Part shown: piece by piece, positions 58,770 through 64,000 of the stretch
How the letters are laid out: every line of letters starts with the position of its first letter
Numbering within the stretch: position 1 is the first letter of the stretch
Assembly: GCF_004193175.1 (NCBI RefSeq)
Contig: NZ_SAUH01000001.1
Location: 1,467,501-1,531,500, forward strand
DNA length: 64,000 nucleotides
DNA from: Streptomyces sp. RFCAC02
Lineage (GTDB): Bacteria; Actinomycetota; Actinomycetes; Streptomycetales; Streptomycetaceae
Direction: 5' to 3'
The notes under the pieces: generated by a model
Database searches by the model: none
What the model was told of the DNA's origin: nothing
What the model saw: the letters and a program-made list of their open reading frames with translations, nothing else
Translations under genes and position numbers: made by a program

Positions 58770-59318
58770 ATGAGTGATCGGGTGTTGTATCTGCTTGCCT
58801 CCGCGGCGCCTCCCGTCCGGTATCTGGAGCGTGCCGTGCGGGAGGCCCAGGTGCGTGGGTGGGATGTGTGTGTCGGGCTGACTCCGATGGCCGCCGATTG
58901 GGAGGCGGAGCGGCTGGCCGGCCTTGAGGCGCTGACGGGCCGGCCCGTGCACGTCGGACCGCGTCGGCCGGGTGAGGCCGACGACGGGTGGCCGCCCGCC
59001 ACGGTGACCGCGATCGCCCCGGCGACCCTCAACACCGTGAACACGATCGCCCTGGGCCTGACCACGGCGTGGGTGACGGCCCACGCGTGCGAGGCGATCG
59101 GCAAACGGTGGCCGCTGGCCGTCATGCCGTGCGTCAACTCGGCCTACGCCACCCACCCGCAGTTCGGCCGGTCCATCGAAACGCTGCGCGGCGCGGGCGT
59201 ACGCGTCCTGTACGGCGCACCCGACGGCTTCGAGCCCAACCCGCCGGGCCAGGGACACCCCGAGTCCTACCCCTGGCGCCTCCTCCTCGACGCCGTGGAG
59301 GAGATGCGCGAAAGCTGA
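58770..59318 (+). CDS. Flavoprotein family protein, copy 2
   Basis: A 182-residue paralogue of the preceding gene (RVLYLLASAAPPVRYLERA; IAPATLNTVNTIALGLTTAWV), 55 bp downstream. The two share domain order, length and the start-site context GTGGACTTCGGGCATGA, indicating tandem duplication followed by divergence. The pair may form a heteromeric enzyme. FMN-binding residues look better preserved around APATLNT here. Confidence 0.76.
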   Translation: MSDRVLYLLASAAPPVRYLERAVREAQVRGWDVCVGLTPMAADWEAERLAGLEALTGRPVHVGPRRPGEADDGWPPATVTAIAPATLNTVNTIALGLTTAWVTAHACEAIGKRWPLAVMPCVNSAYATHPQFGRSIETLRGAGVRVLYGAPDGFEPNPPGQGHPESYPWRLLLDAVEEMRES

Positions 59319-59415
59319 TCTGTCGATCGGCCTCGATGGCCGACGCCTGGTGAATCAGCCCCAATTTCACTAAGTTGTCCGCACTTCATCCAATTCCCAC
59401 AGAGGAGCGGCAGCC

Positions 59416-60360
59416 GTGCGGCAACAGCACAAGACCTTCCGGGCGTTCGAGGTCGGCGACGGTGGCGACGGGCGGTGGGCCGCCTACGCCCGCGCCCTGT
59501 GGCCGGAGATGGAGGGCCTGCTGACCGAGGAGGGCCGGACCCCGGAGGGCGCGGACCGCGTCCGGACGCTGTTCCGCGCGCACATGCCGGAACTGGTCCC
59601 GGTCCTCGACCGCCTGGCCGGCCAGCTCGACCGCCCCGGAGCGGAAGCCCTCCTCACCCACGCGGCACTGCGGCCGTTCTCCCCGGCCTGCACCCAGATC
59701 GGCAGGGACGGCACCCTGCTGCGCAACTACGACTTCCCGCCCGATCAGTGCGAAGGCAACATCGTCTCCTCCTGCTACCTGCGCCCCGTGATCGGGATGC
59801 AGGACGTGCTGTGGGGCCTGCTGGACGGGATGAACGACGCAGGGCTCGCCGTCTCGCTCACCTACGGCGGACGTTCCGTCCACGGACACGGCTTCGCCAT
59901 CCTCATCGTGACGCGCTACCTGCTGGAGACGTGCGACACCGTCGATGAGGCGGTCGCCAGGCTGCGGTCCCTGCCGATCGCCGTCCCGCAGAACCTCACC
60001 CTCGTCGATGCCACGAAGGCGGTGACGGTGTATGTGGGGCCGGACATGGCGCCGACGATCGCGCCGGACGCCTGCGCCGCCAATCACCAGCACCTCCCGG
60101 TGACCGACGAGCAGGAACGGGCCTCCCGGACGCAGGAGCGGCTGCGCGCCATACGTGCCGCTGGCGCGGACGTCGCGGCGATGCTGAAGCCGCCGCTGTA
60201 CCGGTCCGGCGACGACGAGGAGTCGGGCACGCTCTACACAGCCCACTACCTCCCCGCCGAGGGCCGCGTGACGTACTACTGGCCCGGCGAACCCTGGGCC
60301 CAGTCCTTCGGCGGCTTCACGCCCGGATCCCGCACCGTGGCCGCGTCCCGCCAGCGGTAG
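59416..60360 (+). CDS. C45-family autoproteolytic acyltransferase/hydrolase
   Basis: A 314-residue Ntn-hydrolase of the peptidase C45 (acyl-CoA:6-aminopenicillanate acyltransferase-like) group. The expected self-cleavage yields a new N-terminal Cys92 in SPACTQIGRDG, followed by the TLLRNYDFP strand, NDAGLAVSLTYGG near 142, and CAANHQH near 215. Such enzymes hydrolyse or transfer acyl groups on amides. GTG 59416 follows AGAGGAG. The 3' end overlaps the opposite-strand DinB gene by 85 bp. Confidence 0.83.
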   Translation: MRQQHKTFRAFEVGDGGDGRWAAYARALWPEMEGLLTEEGRTPEGADRVRTLFRAHMPELVPVLDRLAGQLDRPGAEALLTHAALRPFSPACTQIGRDGTLLRNYDFPPDQCEGNIVSSCYLRPVIGMQDVLWGLLDGMNDAGLAVSLTYGGRSVHGHGFAILIVTRYLLETCDTVDEAVARLRSLPIAVPQNLTLVDATKAVTVYVGPDMAPTIAPDACAANHQHLPVTDEQERASRTQERLRAIRAAGADVAAMLKPPLYRSGDDEESGTLYTAHYLPAEGRVTYYWPGEPWAQSFGGFTPGSRTVAASRQR

Positions 60361-60884
60361 AGGTCGCGCAGCAGGCAGATCTCGGCGCCGTGGTGGATCA
60401 GTTCCCTGTTGACGTGCAGGACGATGCCCTCCATGGGGAACCGCTCGGGACCCGCCGCGGGCGGATTCTCCAGGTCGGTGTCCGAGAGTCCGCGCACCCC
60501 CTCGTTCCATCTCCCGTACATCTCGTCGAGCTGTTCCAGCGCCCCGCCAGCGGTCCCCGCGTAGGCGAACGTCCCGAAGTCGATGTCCCGGCCGCCGAAG
60601 TGCCATCCGACCCGGTAGCCCAGGCAGGAGACGATGAGGTGCGCCAGCCGCCAGGCGATCGTGGTCACCGGCGCCGGCACCGGGTCGGGGGACGCGAAGT
60701 CCATCGTCCAGTCCCCCGACCCCGCCGGCGTCGGCTCGGCCGACGTGCCACGCGGGCGGATGCTCCAGCAGCCGCGCACCGGCTCCCAGAAGTACTCCTC
60801 GTCGGAAAGACCGTGCAGCCGTGGCCGGACATTCTTCTGCCAGTGCCGGTCCAACTGGTCCGCGAGTCGTTCGCTTCTTGTCAT
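60276..60884 (-). CDS. DinB-family metal-binding protein
   Basis: A 202-residue four-helix-bundle protein of the DinB/YfiT-like superfamily. Candidate metal ligands are His in WRLAHLIVS near residue 82 and HH in NRELIHHGAEICLLRDLY near 165. Members include thiol transferases and many of unknown function. It overlaps the 3' end of the convergent C45 gene. Confidence 0.8.
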   Translation of the reverse strand: MTRSERLADQLDRHWQKNVRPRLHGLSDEEYFWEPVRGCWSIRPRGTSAEPTPAGSGDWTMDFASPDPVPAPVTTIAWRLAHLIVSCLGYRVGWHFGGRDIDFGTFAYAGTAGGALEQLDEMYGRWNEGVRGLSDTDLENPPAAGPERFPMEGIVLHVNRELIHHGAEICLLRDLYRWRDAATVRDPGVKPPKDWAQGSPGQ

Positions 60885-60908
60885 TTCCGCACACTACCGA
60901 CAGCGGAA

Positions 60909-61718
60909 TCACGTTCCTGTCGCCAGCAGGGCGAGCAGGACGGTCGCCAGCAGGGCGATGTAGGCGAGGGAATGCGCCCGGTCCGGGATGCGGGGTGTGA
61001 TGCGGCGGGTGAGGGCGATGGTGGGCAGTGAGCCGCTGAGCAGTGCCGCGCAGGCCAGCAGGTCCACGTAGCCGAGCCGTCCGCCCTGAGCGTGGAGGGT
61101 GGGCGCCGCCAGGGCGTAGACGGTGGTGCCGACGACGGCGACGGGGACGCTGAGCGGGTTCGCCATCGCCGTCGCCTCCGCCATCGGCAGGCCCCGGCGG
61201 CGCAGGAGCGGCACGGTCATGACGCTGCCGCCCACGCCCAGGCAGGCCGCGACCGCGCCGATGCCGACCCCGCCCAGCGTCCTGGCCGGCCGGCTCAACG
61301 GGCGTGGCGTCCGTGCCTGCGCTACGGACAGGAATCCCCTGCGCAGCAGGCTGTCGGCGATCGTCACCAGCAGGTACGCGGCGAACAGCACCCGCAGCGC
61401 CGTGTCGCCGATCCGGGTCGCCGCGAACGATCCGGCCGCCGCGCCGGCCGTCACGAACGCCGCCAGCGGCCAGAGGTACTCCCGGCGCAGCCGGCCCTGC
61501 CGCCACTGGGTCAGCGTCGCGAAGAGCGAGTTGACGACCATGACCGCCGTCGACGTCGCCACCGCCACGTGCATCGCCTCGGTGCCTGAGTCCGCGGTGA
61601 CGCTCCACAGGCCGTAGACGACGGGGACGGTGACGAAGCCGCCGCCGAAGCCGAAGAGCACCGTGGTGACGCCGGTCAGGCAGCCGAACAGGAACAGGAC
61701 GAGGTAGGGGGTCAGCAC
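60909..61718 (-). CDS. TauE/SafE family permease
   Basis: A 269-residue membrane protein with about eight helices in two repeats. Diagnostic segments are LTGVTTVLFGFGGGFVTVPVV at the N terminus and LGVGGSVMTVPLLRRRGLPM near residue 165. The family exports sulfite or organosulfonates, or takes up organic acids. GTG 61718 starts at the first helix; the longer frame to 61874 overlaps the AraC gene's promoter. It lies 24 bp from the DinB gene, possibly in one operon. Confidence 0.85.
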   Translation of the reverse strand: MLTPYLVLFLFGCLTGVTTVLFGFGGGFVTVPVVYGLWSVTADSGTEAMHVAVATSTAVMVVNSLFATLTQWRQGRLRREYLWPLAAFVTAGAAAGSFAATRIGDTALRVLFAAYLLVTIADSLLRRGFLSVAQARTPRPLSRPARTLGGVGIGAVAACLGVGGSVMTVPLLRRRGLPMAEATAMANPLSVPVAVVGTTVYALAAPTLHAQGGRLGYVDLLACAALLSGSLPTIALTRRITPRIPDRAHSLAYIALLATVLLALLATGT

Positions 61719-61812
61719 TGCGCCGACGCTACGGACGCGCCCGTCTGGCGGGCAATCGAATGAACGCCAGCGGTTTACGCGTAGCCGACGCCACGGGGGA
61801 TAGCCTGGCCGT

Positions 61813-62601
61813 GTGCGCAATGTCCACGTCGACGAGGTCGACGCCCTCGACCGTGCCGTCCTGGCCATCGGCACCGACTACCCGCCGGGCCACCTGCTGC
61901 CCCGCCACGAACACCGCCGCGCCCAGGTCCTCCACGCCGCGACGGGCGTCATGGAGGTGGCGACGGCGGAGGGCACGTGGACGGTGCCCACCGACCGCGC
62001 GGTGCTGATCCCGGCCCGCACGCGGCACCAGGTCACCATGCTCGACGTCAGCACCCGCAGCCTGTACATCGAGCCCGCGGCCGTGCCGTGGTTCCCCGGC
62101 CGCTGCCGCGTCGTCGAGGTGTCGCCGCTGCTGCGCGAACTCCTCCTGGAGGCCGTCGACATGGAGCCGCGCTATGCCGAACACGGCCGCGACGCCGCCC
62201 TGATCGAACTGCTGCTGCACGAACTCGCCGACCTGGCGCCGCTGCCCCTCGACATCCCGCTGCCCGCCGACCCCCGGCTGCGGCGGCTGTGCGACGCCTT
62301 CCTGCGCGCCCCCGACATCCACGATCCGCCCGCCCGCTGGGCCGCGGCCCTGAACGTCAGCGAACGCACCCTCGGCCGTCTCTTCCGCGGCACCACCGGC
62401 CTGAGCTTCGCCCAGTGGCGGCAGCGCGCCTGCATCGTGCACTCCCTGCGGCACCTGGCCGCGGGCGTGCCGGTCACCCGGATCGCGACCGATCTCGGCT
62501 ACGACAGCCCCGCCGCGTTCACCACCGCCTTCCGCGCCCTGCTCGGCCGCCCGCCGAGCGCCTGTCGCGGAACCCCACCGGCGGGAGCCGCGGGCCGTTA
62601 G
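61813..62601 (+). CDS. AraC-family regulator
   Basis: A 262-residue regulator with an N-terminal cupin (YPPGHLLPRHEHRRAQVLHA) and C-terminal AraC double HTH (LNVSERTLGRLFRGTTGLSFAQWRQ; DLGYDSPAAFTTAFRALLG). It is divergent from the TauE/SafE gene, which it likely regulates. GTG start; the gap of 94 bp holds the shared promoters. Confidence 0.86.
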   Translation: MRNVHVDEVDALDRAVLAIGTDYPPGHLLPRHEHRRAQVLHAATGVMEVATAEGTWTVPTDRAVLIPARTRHQVTMLDVSTRSLYIEPAAVPWFPGRCRVVEVSPLLRELLLEAVDMEPRYAEHGRDAALIELLLHELADLAPLPLDIPLPADPRLRRLCDAFLRAPDIHDPPARWAAALNVSERTLGRLFRGTTGLSFAQWRQRACIVHSLRHLAAGVPVTRIATDLGYDSPAAFTTAFRALLGRPPSACRGTPPAGAAGR

Positions 62602-62610
62602 AGTGACCGG

Positions 62611-63153
62611 ATGGTCACGGTGCTGGTCAACGGGCTTCCCGGCGCGGGCAAGACGACACTCGCGCGGGCCTTGGCGGCCGAGCTCGGCCTGCCGCTCTTC
62701 AGCAAGGACGCGGTCAAGGAGACCCTGGCGGACGCCCTCGCGGGTCTCCGGGCGCCGGGGTGTCCTGATCGCGAGTGGAGCCGGGGCCTGGGCATCGCCG
62801 CCGGGGAGACCCTGTGGACGCTGCTCGGCGACGCGCGGGGCGAGGCCGTCGTGGAGAGTCCGTGGCCGGCCCATCTGCGGCCGATCGTGAGGGCCGGCCT
62901 CGAACGCGCCGGAGTCGCCGAACCGCACGAGGTCTGGTGCGACGTGCCGCTTGAGGTGGCCCGCCGCCGGTTCGCCCGGCGCATGGCAGGACGGCACGGC
63001 GTGCACGCCGAGCGCCCCGGGGGCTACGGCGGGGACTGGGAGCTGTGGTCGCGGAACGCCGAACCGCTCGGGTTCGGGACGGTGCACCGCGTGGACACCA
63101 CCGGGCCGGTCGATGTCCCGGCGCTGGCCGCTGCCCTCGCGGCCGTGCGTTGA
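62611..63153 (+). CDS. P-loop kinase (zeta-toxin/AAA_33-like)
   Basis: A 180-residue ATP-binding protein with Walker A GLPGAGKTT at residues 8-16, LFSKDAVKETLADAL near 30, and an Arg-rich lid (RRRFARRMAGRHG) near 125. This is the small-molecule/shikimate-kinase-like or zeta-toxin-like group; no epsilon antitoxin gene is adjacent, so a metabolic kinase is likelier. It begins 9 bp after the AraC stop. Confidence 0.78.
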   Translation: MVTVLVNGLPGAGKTTLARALAAELGLPLFSKDAVKETLADALAGLRAPGCPDREWSRGLGIAAGETLWTLLGDARGEAVVESPWPAHLRPIVRAGLERAGVAEPHEVWCDVPLEVARRRFARRMAGRHGVHAERPGGYGGDWELWSRNAEPLGFGTVHRVDTTGPVDVPALAAALAAVR

Positions 63154-63165
63154 GGGGCCGGCGGT

Positions 63166-64000
63166 TCAGGTCAGGCCCACGTCCGCGCATGCCTCGGTCA
63201 GGCGTGGAACGCAGATGTCGTACGTCGTGAAGTAGCCGTCCGCCACGACCGTTTCGGCGATCGTCCCGGCCGTCACGGCGACGGGGGTGAGCAGAGTGGC
63301 GGGGGTGTCGTCCAGGCGGTCCGGTGTCAGGTCGTCGACGGCCTCGTCGCGCGCCAGCCGGACGGCGATCTCCGCCGCCGTCTCCGCCTCCTGCTTCGGC
63401 GACTTGTAGACCGTGAACGTCTGGCGGCCGTCGATGAGGCGTTGCAGGGCGTTGACGTCCGCGTCCTGGCCGCCGACCGGGACGTCGACGCCCACGTCCT
63501 CCAGGGCCAGGATCACCTCGGCCGCCAGCGCCTCGTTCGCCACGGACACCGCGTCGAAACCGTCCACGCCGACGGCCTGGATCGCCGTGTACATCGCCTC
63601 GCGTGCCGCGGACGGCTGCCAGCCGTCGACCCCCCGCTCGTCCACCACATCCGCCGTGCCGTCGAGGGCGGCGCGCGTGCCCGAGCCGAGGGCTTCGGCG
63701 GCCGGGTCGGCGGGCGCGCCGTTGATCATCACGACGCGGCCCCCGTCCGCCCTCTCCCCCAGCGCGTCGAGCAGCGCCTCGCCCTGCACCTCGCCCACCC
63801 GCTCCATGTCGTAGCCCACGTGGGCCGCGACAGGGCCGCCGGCCGGCCTGTCGTACGACACCACCGGCACGTCGCGCGCCCTCGCGTCCGCGACCCACTC
63901 GGACGTGGCGGACACATCGACCGCCTCCAGCACGATCGCGTCCGCTCCCCCGTCCAGCAGCTCCTCGAACTGCTGCCGCTGGACGTCCGCCCCGCCGCCC
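63166..64000 (-). CDS. Sugar ABC transporter substrate-binding protein (XylF/ChvE-like), 5' end cut
   Basis: At least 278 codons, running off the right edge. Visible blocks are RQQFEELLDGGADAIVLEA, PVVSYDRPAGGPVAAHVGYD, AVSVANEALAAEVILAL, VGGQDADVNALQRLIDGRQ and TVYKSPKQEAETAAEIAV, as in family-2 monosaccharide-binding proteins. The signal peptide and first ~60 residues lie beyond the window. Its ATPase and permease genes are not in the window to its left, so they may precede it on the minus strand. Confidence 0.85.
   Translation of the reverse strand, partial: GGGADVQRQQFEELLDGGADAIVLEAVDVSATSEWVADARARDVPVVSYDRPAGGPVAAHVGYDMERVGEVQGEALLDALGERADGGRVVMINGAPADPAAEALGSGTRAALDGTADVVDERGVDGWQPSAAREAMYTAIQAVGVDGFDAVSVANEALAAEVILALEDVGVDVPVGGQDADVNALQRLIDGRQTFTVYKSPKQEAETAAEIAVRLARDEAVDDLTPDRLDDTPATLLTPVAVTAGTIAETVVADGYFTTYDICVPRLTEACADVGLT

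Noticed and set aside
60909..61718. TauE/SafE as part of the sulfo-sugar pathway
   Set aside because: It lies over 50 kb from the operon and the family also carries other anions; no evidence links them.

Overview
This window is chromosomal DNA from a high-GC actinomycete, most likely Streptomyces or a close relative. The signs are very strong G/C bias at third codon positions, frequent GTG starts, twin-arginine and lipobox signal peptides, TTGAC-N17-TAnnnT promoters, many TetR/AraC/IclR/XRE regulators, and Streptomyces-type families (DUF3145, DUF6000, DUF5829, coupled MFS and HTH pairs). No rRNA, insertion sequence, integrase or secondary-metabolite assembly line is visible. About 59 protein genes, two tRNA genes and one CRISPR array are supported.

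Left region (1-7144): a six-gene operon whose kinase, aldolase and 3-hydroxyisobutyrate-dehydrogenase-like reductase match the E. coli sulfo-EMP (sulfoquinovose) enzymes YihV, YihT and YihU closely, including the GRT signature of sulfolactaldehyde reductase. It also holds a zinc-type dehydrogenase and two MFS transporters that the E. coli locus lacks. No YihS isomerase or YihQ sulfoquinovosidase is inside the window; they may lie to the left. From 7185 to 14325 there are housekeeping and accessory genes: a FabH-like synthase with its TetR, a YdeI-family protein, AraC plus an Fsr-like exporter, an NAD(P) dehydrogenase, DUF3145 and a lipoprotein SGNH hydrolase.

Sugar region (14374-37542): a forward operon encodes an enolase-superfamily sugar-acid dehydratase, a zinc dehydrogenase, an uncharacterised protein with an apparent 5' frameshift, the ChvE-MmsA-MmsB monosaccharide importer and aldose 1-epimerase. 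A reverse group encodes a GH51 arabinofuranosidase and an oligosaccharide ABC importer. The three promoters of these units carry the same 10-mer (TATCGAACAG or a one-base variant), suggesting one shared regulator. Between them are LysE, a secreted DUF5829 protein and a Tat-exported PHP protein with an extraordinary His-rich N terminus. A serine hydrolase/TetR pair, an MDR oxidoreductase, an SMP-30 lactonase and an IclR regulator follow.

Middle (37628-53127): tRNA-Asn and a CAT-anticodon tRNA, remnants of toxin-antitoxin genes, DUF4097, TetR plus an MMPL exporter, a GT87-PAP2 fusion protein, redox enzymes, an ArsR/MFS pair, a two-gene CPA2 K+/H+ antiporter with a structured leader, and an FGGY kinase.

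Right region (53068-64000): an NPPW methyltransferase preceded by a short leader ORF and hairpins; an orphan type I-E CRISPR array (8 repeats, 7 spacers, all 32 nt); DUF6000; a duplicated four-cysteine protein coupled to a 39-residue membrane peptide; an XRE regulator divergent from two tandem flavoprotein paralogues; a C45 acyltransferase; DinB; TauE/SafE; AraC; a P-loop kinase; and a sugar-binding protein cut by the window edge.
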